Assembly (NCBI RefSeq): GCF_026239695.1
Contig: NZ_JAPIVS010000005.1
Span: 124,001-188,000, forward strand
Direction: 5' to 3'
From: Pedobacter sp. MC2016-15
GTDB lineage: Bacteria; Bacteroidota; Bacteroidia; Sphingobacteriales; Sphingobacteriaceae
Length of the DNA: 64,000 nt
Shown here: positions 16,367-25,151 of the stretch, in pieces
Numbering within the stretch: the first letter of the stretch is position 1
Layout of the letters: every line of letters begins with the position of its first letter
Notes under the pieces: generated by a model
Databases searched by the model: none
The model's input: only the letters and a program-made list of their open reading frames with translations
What the model was told of the DNA's origin: nothing
Made by a program: the position numbers and the translations under genes

Positions 16367-18133
16367 ATGACCAAGTACCTGGATAAAATGAACCTTAAAC
16401 AGTTTATTGCACTGATCACCATCCTGTTTGTGACAGTTATAATATTACTTGCCCTGGTTCAGTACCAATCATCCGCCAACATCTTAATTCTTCTGCTTAT
16501 CATGCTGATCAGCGCTACCCAGTACTGGTTAACTATTGTCCGTCTCAAGCGAAAAAACAAATTGATAGCATTGCTGGATGCCTCGGAGAAGAAGTCGATC
16601 AAGGCCGCTTTGATCAAGGAGAACTTTATGGCCAACATGAGCCACGAAATCCGTACGCCCCTAAACGCGATCCTCGGTTTTACCAATCTGCTCAGCATGC
16701 GCAAGCTGGAAGCCGAACCTAAAGAATTTGTACATTCTATCCAGAAGGCGGGAGAAAACCTGCTGGCTATTATCAATGATATCCTGGACCTCTCCAAAAT
16801 TGAGGCAGGCATGATGCGTATAGAAAAAACTCCCTTTAGTGTGAGGGGGCTCTTTCATTCCGTAAAAACGTTGTTTTGCGAACGCATCAGGGAAAAGCGG
16901 CTGGAAATTAAACTGGAGATTGATGAAGATGTGCCGGATACGCTGATCGGGGATGCTACACGGCTTACACAGATCCTGGTCAACCTGATCGGCAATGCCG
17001 TAAAGTTCACAGAAAAGGGCTTTGTATTGGTCAGGGTATATAACCTGAAGATTAATCAGGACCGAATTGAACTGGGATGTTCGGTCTGCGATACAGGCAT
17101 CGGTATATCAAAAGATAAGATAGGAGGGATATTCGAACGCTTTCACCAGGCAGAAGAATCTACCACACGCAATTATGGTGGCACCGGCCTCGGACTGGCG
17201 ATCGTCAAGGACCTGCTGTTGTTATTAAATGGCAGTATAGAGGTGGAGAGTGCCCCCGGAAAAGGAACCGCCTTTCATTTCTCCATTCCCTATGTCGTGT
17301 CATCATCACAGGTAAACGAGACTGAACCTGCAGCAGAATTTGTACTGGAAAGTTATCCTACAGGCATCATCAATCTGCTGGTGGTTGATGATAATCAGAT
17401 GAACCAGAATCTGATGAGATATCTGCTGAAAGGCTGGAACTTATCTTTTGATATTGCAGGAAATGGCTTGCAGGCACTGGCATTGTTAAATGAGAAGAAG
17501 TACGATGTAGTATTAATGGATATCCAGATGCCCGGCATGGATGGTTATGCCACTACCCAGCGTATCCGGACGCAGCTCAGGCTGGATGTTCCGATTATTG
17601 CCATGACTGCTCATGCATTGGCCGGGGAGCGCGAAAAATGCCTGAGCTTTGGAATGAACGACTACCTGTCGAAACCGATCAATGAGCGGCAGTTGTACAG
17701 TTATATTTCAAAATTTGCGGCATTGCATCAGGAAAATAAAATTGTTGATCCCGTTCAGGCAGCGCCGGAGGTGGTTTATGCGTATATCGATCTGAGCTAC
17801 ATGAAAGAGATCAGCAAAGGAAACATTCAGTATGAACTACAGGTGACGGCCCAGTTCCTGGAACTGATACCAAAAGCTATTGCAGGTATTGATGAAGCAG
17901 TGCTGAATCATCATCCCGCTGCAATCAGAGCGATTGCCCATGAGCTGAAAACCAGTATTTCCATTATGGGCATGACCGATGAGATGGAGCTGATCCTGGA
18001 TCAGCTGGAGTACAGCGAGGGGGAGCAGCAAATGGTGATGAACATCAGCCTGCTCAAAAAGTACTGTAGCCTGGCTCTGAAAGAAGCAGCGCATTATTAC
18101 GATTTGTTAAAACATAAAAACTCTGAATTATGA
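16367..18133 (+). CDS. Hybrid histidine kinase with receiver and Hpt domains
   Basis: This 588-residue protein has two hydrophobic segments close together (about 12-29 and 33-52) with almost no outer loop, so it likely senses within the membrane. HisKA H93 is in SHEIRTPLNA. HATPase_c has NLIGNAVKFT, DTGIGIS and GTGLGLAIV. The receiver has Asp385 in LMDIQMPGMDG. The C-terminal Hpt helix has His525 in AHELKTSISIMG. This gives a complete His-Asp-His relay to the LytTR regulator upstream. The stop codon overlaps the ATG of the next small ORF (ATGA). Confidence 0.93.
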   Translation: MTKYLDKMNLKQFIALITILFVTVIILLALVQYQSSANILILLLIMLISATQYWLTIVRLKRKNKLIALLDASEKKSIKAALIKENFMANMSHEIRTPLNAILGFTNLLSMRKLEAEPKEFVHSIQKAGENLLAIINDILDLSKIEAGMMRIEKTPFSVRGLFHSVKTLFCERIREKRLEIKLEIDEDVPDTLIGDATRLTQILVNLIGNAVKFTEKGFVLVRVYNLKINQDRIELGCSVCDTGIGISKDKIGGIFERFHQAEESTTRNYGGTGLGLAIVKDLLLLLNGSIEVESAPGKGTAFHFSIPYVVSSSQVNETEPAAEFVLESYPTGIINLLVVDDNQMNQNLMRYLLKGWNLSFDIAGNGLQALALLNEKKYDVVLMDIQMPGMDGYATTQRIRTQLRLDVPIIAMTAHALAGEREKCLSFGMNDYLSKPINERQLYSYISKFAALHQENKIVDPVQAAPEVVYAYIDLSYMKEISKGNIQYELQVTAQFLELIPKAIAGIDEAVLNHHPAAIRAIAHELKTSISIMGMTDEMELILDQLEYSEGEQQMVMNISLLKKYCSLALKEAAHYYDLLKHKNSEL

Positions 18134-18243
18134 TCGTTACCCCAAAAAAACACAGAAGCCCGGAGCAGCGTGTCACGCTGATCACGATGTGGCTTGCAGC
18201 TGCCGGCGCGGTAATTCTGCAGCTCTTCAGTTTGATGTACTAA
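18130..18243 (+). CDS. 37-residue single-helix membrane ORF, coupled to the kinase
   Basis: The ATG overlaps the kinase stop as ATGA, the classic arrangement for translational coupling. The peptide has a basic N-terminus (PKKHRSPEQR) and one hydrophobic helix (about 15-36, VTLITMWLAAAGAVILQLFS). It is then ended by TAA. It resembles small membrane proteins that modulate sensor kinases. I do not recognise a family, and chance cannot be excluded for so short a frame. Confidence 0.45.
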   Translation: MIVTPKKHRSPEQRVTLITMWLAAAGAVILQLFSLMY

Positions 18244-18246
18244 GTA

Positions 18247-18277
18247 AATTATGTAAAAACTGATCATAATTATGTAA
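18247..18277 (+). promoter_or_regulatory. Paired direct repeats AATTATGTAA, 21 bp apart
   Basis: AATTATGTAA occurs at 18247-18256 and again at 18268-18277, a 21-bp period (two turns). That matches the geometry of LytTR binding sites. The pair sits about 50 bases before the DUF3347 gene and downstream of the LytTR regulator. The link to that regulator is inference. Confidence 0.45.
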
Positions 18278-18325
18278 TCTGAACAGCAGCTCAACGCGTA
18301 TTTTTGCTGTATCAATTAGATCATT

Positions 18326-18781
18326 ATGAAAATATTAGTTTTAGCATTGGCCCTTGTAACGGGCATATTTACACAAACTGTATCCGCACAGGAAAACCAT
18401 AAAGAATCACTGCTCAGCGCATATTATGGTATCAAGAACGCATTGGTGAACGCTGATTCAGCTTCCGCATCTGCAAAAGCCGGAGAATTGATGAGTCAGC
18501 TTAAAGCTGCAGAAATCAGGGAAAATAAAGAAAATCTGCTTTCAGCTGCGGCTAAGATTGCCGAAAATAAGGATCTTGTGAAGCAAAGAGAGGCTTTCGC
18601 AGGTCTGTCTGCAGACTTTTTTAAACTCGCACAGACCGCAAAACTATCAGCACAACCTGTCTACTATCAATATTGCCCGATGAAGAAAAGCTACTGGCTT
18701 TCAGCAAGCAAGGATATCAAAAATCCATATTATGGCAAGCAGATGCTGACCTGCGGCAGGGTAGAAGAGACGATCGAATAA
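18326..18781 (+). CDS. DUF3347 secreted protein, likely copper/metal related
   Basis: This 151-residue protein has a signal peptide ending near SAQ (residue 21). A helical region (ESLLSAYYGIKNALVNADSASASAKA) is followed by YYQYCPMKKSYWLSASKDIKNPYYGKQMLTCG, broken into the C-P-M...C motif of the DUF3347/CusB-like heavy-metal-associated family. The Cys and Met residues could bind copper. The family is often found beside metal efflux genes. Here it follows the LytTR/hybrid-kinase pair and precedes the TetR-RND operon. Confidence 0.8.
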   Translation: MKILVLALALVTGIFTQTVSAQENHKESLLSAYYGIKNALVNADSASASAKAGELMSQLKAAEIRENKENLLSAAAKIAENKDLVKQREAFAGLSADFFKLAQTAKLSAQPVYYQYCPMKKSYWLSASKDIKNPYYGKQMLTCGRVEETIE

Positions 18782-18827
18782 GCATTCCAGCAGATTCAAA
18801 AATAAAATTAAAAAAAAATAGTTATTT

Positions 18828-18844
18828 TCTGAACACCATTCAGT
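18828..18844. promoter_or_regulatory. Operator 1 of the TetR regulator, in its own promoter
   Basis: TCTGAACACCATTCAGT is an imperfect 17-bp palindrome. It matches the two copies before the efflux operon (ACTRAACAnTGTTYAGT). It ends where the -7-like box TATGTTTG (18844-18851) begins, so a bound repressor would block tetR transcription. Confidence 0.75.
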
Positions 18845-18851
18845 ATGTTTG
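18844..18851 (+). promoter_or_regulatory. Putative -7 box (TATGTTTG) of tetR
   Basis: This is an exact match to TAnnTTTG, directly adjoining the TetR operator and 39 bases before the preferred ATG at 18891. Confidence 0.55.
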
Positions 18852-18890
18852 CACTGTACATTTTCATATAGGGATTTGCTGCAAACATAC

Positions 18891-19499
18891 ATGGGAATAT
18901 CTGAAAGAAAAGAACGCGAAAAACTGGACAAGAAACAGCTGATCAGATCTGCTGCCATGAAGATGTTCCTGGAGGATGGGTATGCAAAAACTTCCATCCG
19001 TAAAATCGCTGATGCTATTGAATACAGTCCGGGTACCATCTATTTGTATTACAAAGACAAGGATGAGTTACTTTATGATGTGCAGCATGATGCCTTCAAT
19101 CAACTGCTCGAAGCTTTCAAAACCAAGGCTAAACACAAGGATCCTGTGAAAAGGCTGATGCAGATCGGACAGACCTACGTGTCTTTCGGGCTGCAGAACC
19201 CTGAACTGTACGACCTCATGTTTATCATCCGCGCACCTACCAATGTAGATGAGGAATTGCATAAAGATAATGGAGAGCCTACCTTTGATTATCTGGTAGA
19301 CTGTCTGAAAGAGTGTATCGATAAGGATCTGCTAAGGATGAATGATGTGCAGTTATGTGCATTGCAAACCTGGTCGGTGGCTCATGGACTGGTTTCGCTC
19401 GATCTCCGCTGCCGCCTGAAAGTGATGTCTGCCGATATAGATAAATCCAAAGTATTAAACAGTGCGATTGAATCTTACGTAAAACTATTGATAAAATAG
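18891..19499 (+). CDS. TetR/AcrR-family repressor of the RND efflux operon
   Basis: This 202-residue regulator has an N-terminal TetR HTH (about 12-58; IRSAAMKMFLEDGYAKTSIRKIADAIEYSPGTIYLYYKDK, shown only in part by its core GTIYLYY). A helical ligand-binding domain follows. I chose the ATG at 18891 (MGISERKEREK); the upstream in-frame ATG at 18849 lies on the promoter's -7 box. It is likely autoregulated through the operator at 18828. It probably represses the TolC/adaptor/permease genes through the matching operators at 19516 and 19596. Confidence 0.92.
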   Translation: MGISERKEREKLDKKQLIRSAAMKMFLEDGYAKTSIRKIADAIEYSPGTIYLYYKDKDELLYDVQHDAFNQLLEAFKTKAKHKDPVKRLMQIGQTYVSFGLQNPELYDLMFIIRAPTNVDEELHKDNGEPTFDYLVDCLKECIDKDLLRMNDVQLCALQTWSVAHGLVSLDLRCRLKVMSADIDKSKVLNSAIESYVKLLIK

Positions 19500-19515
19500 T
19501 TTTTTTTGTAACATT

Positions 19516-19532
19516 ACTGAACACTGTTTAGT
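19516..19532. promoter_or_regulatory. Operator 2, upstream of the efflux operon
   Basis: ACTGAACACTGTTTAGT is a 17-bp near-perfect palindrome about C19524. TTTG at 19505-19508 could be the -33 element, so the operator would cover the promoter spacer. Confidence 0.75.
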
Positions 19533-19595
19533 CTATATACAGAGTTAATAAAAATCAATGAAAATAGAAGAAATTACCCCTTTTTTTGCCTTAAT

Positions 19596-19612
19596 ACTAA
19601 ACACTGTTTATT
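19596..19612. promoter_or_regulatory. Operator 3, abutting the tolC start codon
   Basis: ACTAAACACTGTTTATT matches operator 2 at 15 of 17 positions and ends at the base before the ATG (19613). It would act as a roadblock to transcription. Its sequence also occupies the place of the ribosome-binding site. Confidence 0.7.
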
Positions 19613-20989
19613 ATGTACACATCATTTATTAAAGTATCCCTGTTGCTGCTTGGCATCTCCGGCCTTGCTGCCCCCGCTGCCTCGGGGCAGTCGGCCCCCG
19701 GCCAGCTGGACGGCTACATCGCCACTGCTTTTGCCAGCAACCAGGGATTAAAACAGCAGCAGTTTGATCTGGATAAGTCGCTGGCTGCATTGAAAGAGGC
19801 CCAGGCCATGTATCTGCCCACCGTAAGTGTACTGGGCAGCTATACAAAATCTTCGGGCGGACGAACCATTGACGTGCCCCTTGGAGATCTGCTCAACCCT
19901 GCCTACACGGCACTGAACCAGCTGACGGGAGCTAGCTTTCCACAGCTGCAGAATGAAGCTTTCCTGCTGAATCCCGACAATTTCTATGACGCGAAAGTGC
20001 GTACCTCATTGCCACTGATCAATGCAGAGATCCGGTACAACAAGCTCATTAAACAGGAGATGATCAGCAGTCAGCAGGCCGCAGTAAATGTCTACAAGAG
20101 GGCATTGGTTAAGGACATCAAAACTGCCTACTACCGCTATTACCAGGCACTGCAGGGAGTAGGGGTGTACAACAGTGCCCTGCTGCTGATCAAAGAAAAT
20201 ATCCGCGTCAACGAAAGCATGCTGCGTAATGGATTGCGTAACGGAACTGCCCTGCTGCGCTCACAAACAGAGCAGGAAAAAACTACTGCTGCACTCGTAC
20301 AGGCACAGCGTAACACACAAAACGCGCGTTCCTATTTCAATTTCCTTCTCAACCGCCCCTTAACTGATACGATCTATACGGAGAACGTTGTGAAAGATGT
20401 CCTGCTAAACGATCCTGATACTTTGGCAGGAGTGAAGGGACGTGAAGAGCTCAAACAGCTGGAAAGCATCAGGCAGGTGTATACCCTGAATGAGAAGATG
20501 CAGAAATCCGGGTTTATCCCAAAACTAAACACCTTCATCGATCTGGGCTCACAGGGTTTCGACTGGAATGTGAACAGCAAAACCCGCTACTACCTCTGGG
20601 GTGTCAACCTGCAATGGGATGTATTTACCGGAGGACAACGCAAGTACCGCGCACAGCAGTCGCGCGCCAATGTAAATGCCGCTGCGGCACAGCTCGACCA
20701 GACCCAGCAGTCGCTGCTACTGCAACTGGAGCAGTCGTACAACAACTACCAGTCGGCCAGAGTGGCCTACAAAAGCGCTGGTTCTCAACTCAGCTTCGCC
20801 CTCAAATATTACAACGACCAGCTCAAGGCTTACCGCGCCGGGCAGCTGCTGTACCTGGAACTGATTGACGCCGAGAATCAGCTCACCGGGGCAAGGCTCC
20901 AGCTGGCAGATGCCCAGGCAAACCTGCAAATCACTTTAGCCGAGCTGGAACGCGGTCAGGCTACTTATCCAATCCATAACCCAAACTAA
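19613..20989 (+). CDS. TolC-type outer membrane efflux protein
   Basis: This 458-residue protein has a signal peptide ending near AASGQ (residue 26). Two outer-membrane-efflux repeats follow: long alpha-helical regions such as GLKQQQFDLDKSLAALKEAQ and, in the second half, ARLQLADAQANLQITLAELERG, joined by beta segments. It forms the trimeric exit duct for the adaptor and permease encoded next. It is the first gene of the operon, directly behind the TetR operator. Confidence 0.94.
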   Translation: MYTSFIKVSLLLLGISGLAAPAASGQSAPGQLDGYIATAFASNQGLKQQQFDLDKSLAALKEAQAMYLPTVSVLGSYTKSSGGRTIDVPLGDLLNPAYTALNQLTGASFPQLQNEAFLLNPDNFYDAKVRTSLPLINAEIRYNKLIKQEMISSQQAAVNVYKRALVKDIKTAYYRYYQALQGVGVYNSALLLIKENIRVNESMLRNGLRNGTALLRSQTEQEKTTAALVQAQRNTQNARSYFNFLLNRPLTDTIYTENVVKDVLLNDPDTLAGVKGREELKQLESIRQVYTLNEKMQKSGFIPKLNTFIDLGSQGFDWNVNSKTRYYLWGVNLQWDVFTGGQRKYRAQQSRANVNAAAAQLDQTQQSLLLQLEQSYNNYQSARVAYKSAGSQLSFALKYYNDQLKAYRAGQLLYLELIDAENQLTGARLQLADAQANLQITLAELERGQATYPIHNPN

Positions 20990-20996
20990 TATTCTT

Positions 20997-22067
20997 ATGA
21001 AAAATCTGATATACTTAAGCCTTGCGCTGTGCCTGCCACTGCTCAATTCCTGCAGCGGTCCTGCAGAGTCTGCAAACACCATCTCCGATACTATTCCTGT
21101 ACAGGTAATGGTGCTGCAGCAACAAAATAACCGCAGTTCTATGGCTGTCTCCGGACAGTTTACTACTGATGATGAGGTCATGCTTTCCTTTAAAACAGGT
21201 GGCATCATCAGCAGCCTGCATGTGAAAGAAGGCGACCGTGTTAAGAAGGGGCAGTTGCTGGCAACGCTCAATCCTACAGAGATCAATGCGCAGGTTCAGC
21301 AGGCAAAACTTTCTGTTGAGAAAGCACAACGCGATTATCAGCGCAGCCAGAACCTGTACAAAGATAGCGTAGCTACGCTGGAACAATTGCAGAACAGCAA
21401 GACCATGCTGCAGCAAAGTCAGGAGCAACTGCGGATGGCTACTTTTAACCGTCAGTACTCAGAGATCCATGCGCCGGAGGATGGCTTTATCCTGAGTAAA
21501 CTTGCCAATGCCGGACAACAGGTTACTGCCGGCACACCGATCCTGAAGACCAATGGTGCAGCCTCGGGAAAATGGATGCTGAGAGTAGGGATCAGCGACT
21601 ATGAATGGGCTACGCTGCAGCTGAACGATAAAGCGGAGATCCAGACTTCTTCCTTACCGGGCCAAATCTTTGAAGGGCGCCTCAGCAGGAAATCGGAGGG
21701 TGTTGATGCTGCTACAGGAACCTTTTCTGCCGATATTGTTTTCAGTGGTAAAAAACCTGATGCGATCGCTGCCGGGATGTTCGGAAAAGCCATCATCAAA
21801 CCCTCAGCACTGAGCACAGGCAGCAGCAGCTGGCAAATTCCTTACGAAGCCCTGCTGGACGGAAATGGTAGCAACGGGTATGTATTTGTGACGAACGACC
21901 GCAAAACTGCGAAAAAGCTCAAAGTGACAATAGGTGCTATTGATAAAAACACCGTCACCATCACGCATGGTCTCGAAGATGCCACTGCATTAATTATTTC
22001 CGGATCAGCTTACCTGACCGATCAAAGTCCCATTACTGTCAAATCATCTAAAACTGCTGCCCAATGA
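20997..22067 (+). CDS. RND efflux periplasmic adaptor lipoprotein
   Basis: This 356-residue membrane-fusion protein has a lipoprotein signal (LCLPLLNSCSG, lipid Cys near 19). The barrel-sandwich half-motif GGIISSLHVKEGDRVKKGQLLATLNP is followed by a coiled-coil hairpin (QQAKLSVEKAQRDYQRSQNLYKD...) and beta-barrel domains, ending with a short membrane-proximal region. It links the inner-membrane permease to TolC. The stop overlaps the permease start by four bases, so the two are probably translationally coupled. Confidence 0.94.
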   Translation: MKNLIYLSLALCLPLLNSCSGPAESANTISDTIPVQVMVLQQQNNRSSMAVSGQFTTDDEVMLSFKTGGIISSLHVKEGDRVKKGQLLATLNPTEINAQVQQAKLSVEKAQRDYQRSQNLYKDSVATLEQLQNSKTMLQQSQEQLRMATFNRQYSEIHAPEDGFILSKLANAGQQVTAGTPILKTNGAASGKWMLRVGISDYEWATLQLNDKAEIQTSSLPGQIFEGRLSRKSEGVDAATGTFSADIVFSGKKPDAIAAGMFGKAIIKPSALSTGSSSWQIPYEALLDGNGSNGYVFVTNDRKTAKKLKVTIGAIDKNTVTITHGLEDATALIISGSAYLTDQSPITVKSSKTAAQ

Positions 22068-25000
22068 AGATCTCAGATTACGCCGTAAAAAACGGCCAGT
22101 TTACCCTGGTGATTTTTGTGATGATCATCGTATTGGGGATCACCACCATGCTCAATATCCCGCGCTCAGAAGACCCGGAGATGCATGCCCCGTTCTTCTC
22201 GGTAATCATCAGCTATCCCGGCACCAGTCCCAGGGATATTGAAGACCGTGTGGTTACACCGCTGGAGAAAACCATATCCGGTTTAGATGACGTGAAGAGG
22301 CTGCGTACCAATATAGCCAATGGTGTAGCCGTAATCCGTGTGGAATATGATTACAGCAGTAACGTAGATTCCAAATACCAGGAGATCGTCCGTGAGGTAA
22401 ACAGCAAGCGGCCGGAGCTGCCTGCAGATATTGCCGCTATAGAAATCCAGAAGCAGCAGCCTTCAGATGTGAATGTGATGCAGGTGGCACTGGTGTCAGA
22501 AAATGCGGCACGCAGCAAGCTGCAGCATTACGCGGAAAGGCTGCAGGATGAGCTCGAAAAAGTTCCTTCACTGAAGCAGGTCAACATTTTTGGGTTACCC
22601 GGGCAGCAGGTACGGGTAGAGCTTGACCTGGAGAAAATGGCACAGATGCACCTGCCGGTGAGTGCCATCGTCAACAGTCTGCAAAGCGAGATGGCCAGCA
22701 TCCCTGGAGGAAGTATTGATGCCGGTAAAAAGACCTTCAATGTGAAGTCGAACGATTACAGAACGCTGGATGCCGTAAATAATACCATCGTTTATTCTGC
22801 CGGTGGTAAGAATATAGCGCTGAAAAACATTGCCCGTGTATATTATGGCTATGGTGAGGAGCAGTATATCGCCCGCCTGAACGGCCACCGCTGCGTATTT
22901 GTGGTGGCTGCCCAGAAGGAAAAAGAGAACATCAGCAAAACACAGCTGGCCTACAAGGAGGTGCTGGCAAAATTTAAAAAGCAGCTGCCTTCAAATATCG
23001 AACTGACACAGAATTTTGATCAGGCAGATAATGTGAACAGGCGACTGACGGGTCTGGGCCATGATTTTATCATCGCTATCCTGCTGGTGGCTGTTACACT
23101 GCTTCCGCTGGGTTTCCGTCCGGCACTGATCGTGATGATATCTATCCCACTGTCGCTGGCCATCGGCATCGTCTTACTGCAGTTGTTTGGCTTTAACCTG
23201 AACCAGCTGAGCATCGTCGGACTGGTCGTAGCACTCGGCTTGCTGGTAGATGACAGCATTGTGGTGGTGGAGAATATCGAGCGCTGGATGCTCGAAGGGC
23301 ATAGCAGGCTGGAGGCCACCCTCAAAGCCACCAAACAGATCGGTATGGCCGTTGTGGGCTGTACAGTGGTGCTGATCATCGCCTTTATGCCGCTGGTATT
23401 TTTACCTGAAGGTTCAGGAGATTTTATCAGATGTTTGCCGCTGGCAGTAATTTTCTGCGTGCTGGCTTCGATGTTTGTCTCCCTGACCATCATTCCATTT
23501 TTATCCAGTCGCCTTCTGAAGAACCATGTTGGCAACCCTGAGGGTAATTTCCTGATGAGGGGATTAAAAAGGATGATCCATGGCAGCTATGCGCAATTAC
23601 TCGATAAAGCACTGAAAAGGCCATGGCTGACAATTGGTGTTGCGGCAGTACTTTTTTCAGGATCAATTTATCTCTTTGGAGTAATCGGGTTCAGCTTGTT
23701 CCCCGCTTCAGAGAAACCACAGTTCCTGATCAATATCACCACTCCCAGCCAGTCGAACCTGCCATATACGGATACCATCACGAGGGCGATAGAGAAGGAG
23801 CTGAAAAAGGAGCCTCTGATCAAATATTATGCAGCCAACGTAGGAAAAGGAAACCCGCGTATCTACTATAATGTCATCCCTGAGAATAACCGCGACGATT
23901 TTGCACAGCTCTTTGTGCAGCTCGATGAAGATACCAAACCGGATGAAAAACTGGCGCTGATCCAGAAACTGCAGCATCGCTGGGCGCACTATCCCGGGGC
24001 AAAAGTAGAAGTGAAGAACTTTGAACAGGGACCTCCGGTAATTGCTCCGGTAGAAGTACGGCTGTTTGGCGAAAACCTGGATACCTTGCGTACGCTGTCG
24101 CTAAAGGTAGAGCAGATGCTCCAGAAAACTCCCGGGACGATGTATATCAACAACCCCGTGAAGCTGCTCAAAAGCGATATCCGCATTGCAGTAAATAAGG
24201 ATAAAGCACAGCAATTGGGTGTTTCCTCGGTGAATATCGACCAGATTGCAAGGCTTGCTGTAGTGGGACTCAATATGGGAACGTATTACAACAATGATAA
24301 TAAATATGGATATACGGTGCTGCTCACGCGAATGAAGGAAGGGCGACCAAACCTGGATGCTTTTCGCAACCTCTATGTAAATAATGCGCAGGGGAATGCC
24401 CTGCCACTGAGCCAGCTGGCAGAGCTGAAGCTGGAAGCCTCACCTGCGCTCATCAACCACCAGGAGAAAAAACGCGTGGTATCTGTACAGGCCAATCTGC
24501 GTGAAGGGTACCTGGCCAGCCGTGTGATTCCGGATGTGATCAGTAAAATGGATAAAATGAAGCTGCCTGACGGCTATAGCTATGAAATGGGCGGAGAACT
24601 GGAATCTCAAAACAATTCCTTTGGCGGTTTCATGAGCATTATCCTGGTGACGGTATTTATGTTTATCGCTGTCCTTGTGCTGCTGTTCAAGACTTTCAAA
24701 AGTACGCTGATCATTCTGTCTGTGATACCTTTAGGTATTGTAGGCGCTGCAGTAGCACTTTGGATCACAGGAAACTCACTATCGTTTATTGCTGTCGTGG
24801 GACTGATTGCGCTGGCAGGGATAGAGGTGAAGAACACGATTTTGCTTGTAGATTTTACCAACCAGCTGCGTAAACAGGGCATGAGCCTGCAGGATGCGAT
24901 CCGAGAAGCTGGGGAAGTGAGGTTTTTACCCATTGTACTTACTTCGCTGACAGCAATCGGAGGATTGATTCCCATCGCAGTATCTACCAACCCGCTCATC

Positions 25001-25114
25001 GCCCCGCTGGCCATCGTACTGATCGGCGGCCTGATTAGTTCTACCTTGTTATCAAGGATTGTGACACCGATTATTTATGAGCTGATACCGCCTGCGGTAA
25101 CGCCTGATGAATAG
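22064..25114 (+). CDS. RND efflux permease (AcrB/HAE1-like)
   Basis: This 1016-residue inner-membrane proton-driven pump has about 12 transmembrane helices and two large periplasmic loops. The conserved TM4 segment GLLVDDSIVVVENIER carries the paired aspartates of the proton relay. The N-terminus (IPRSEDPEM, then YPGTSPRDIEDRVVTPLE) is typical of the hydrophobe/amphiphile type, not the CusA metal type. It starts by ATGA overlap with the adaptor gene and ends at a strong terminator. Substrates are unknown; TetR control suggests induction by a toxic small molecule. Confidence 0.95.
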   Translation: MKISDYAVKNGQFTLVIFVMIIVLGITTMLNIPRSEDPEMHAPFFSVIISYPGTSPRDIEDRVVTPLEKTISGLDDVKRLRTNIANGVAVIRVEYDYSSNVDSKYQEIVREVNSKRPELPADIAAIEIQKQQPSDVNVMQVALVSENAARSKLQHYAERLQDELEKVPSLKQVNIFGLPGQQVRVELDLEKMAQMHLPVSAIVNSLQSEMASIPGGSIDAGKKTFNVKSNDYRTLDAVNNTIVYSAGGKNIALKNIARVYYGYGEEQYIARLNGHRCVFVVAAQKEKENISKTQLAYKEVLAKFKKQLPSNIELTQNFDQADNVNRRLTGLGHDFIIAILLVAVTLLPLGFRPALIVMISIPLSLAIGIVLLQLFGFNLNQLSIVGLVVALGLLVDDSIVVVENIERWMLEGHSRLEATLKATKQIGMAVVGCTVVLIIAFMPLVFLPEGSGDFIRCLPLAVIFCVLASMFVSLTIIPFLSSRLLKNHVGNPEGNFLMRGLKRMIHGSYAQLLDKALKRPWLTIGVAAVLFSGSIYLFGVIGFSLFPASEKPQFLINITTPSQSNLPYTDTITRAIEKELKKEPLIKYYAANVGKGNPRIYYNVIPENNRDDFAQLFVQLDEDTKPDEKLALIQKLQHRWAHYPGAKVEVKNFEQGPPVIAPVEVRLFGENLDTLRTLSLKVEQMLQKTPGTMYINNPVKLLKSDIRIAVNKDKAQQLGVSSVNIDQIARLAVVGLNMGTYYNNDNKYGYTVLLTRMKEGRPNLDAFRNLYVNNAQGNALPLSQLAELKLEASPALINHQEKKRVVSVQANLREGYLASRVIPDVISKMDKMKLPDGYSYEMGGELESQNNSFGGFMSIILVTVFMFIAVLVLLFKTFKSTLIILSVIPLGIVGAAVALWITGNSLSFIAVVGLIALAGIEVKNTILLVDFTNQLRKQGMSLQDAIREAGEVRFLPIVLTSLTAIGGLIPIAVSTNPLIAPLAIVLIGGLISSTLLSRIVTPIIYELIPPAVTPDE

Positions 25115-25118
25115 CTGC

Positions 25119-25150
25119 TTAACCGCCCGGATAGAAGTCCGGGCGGTTAA
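25119..25150. terminator. Bidirectional terminator after the efflux operon
   Basis: TTAACCGCCCGG and CCGGGCGGTTAA form a perfect 12-bp stem around an 8-base loop, between the permease stop and the convergent GAF gene. Confidence 0.88.
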
Positions 25151-25151
25151 A

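Noticed and set aside
20614-20868. Alternate-frame ORF inside tolC
   Set aside because: Overlaps a clearly coding TolC frame and has no domain features.
23020-23535. 171-residue frame opposite the RND permease
   Set aside because: Ser/Thr/Ile-rich mirror of transmembrane helices; no family features.
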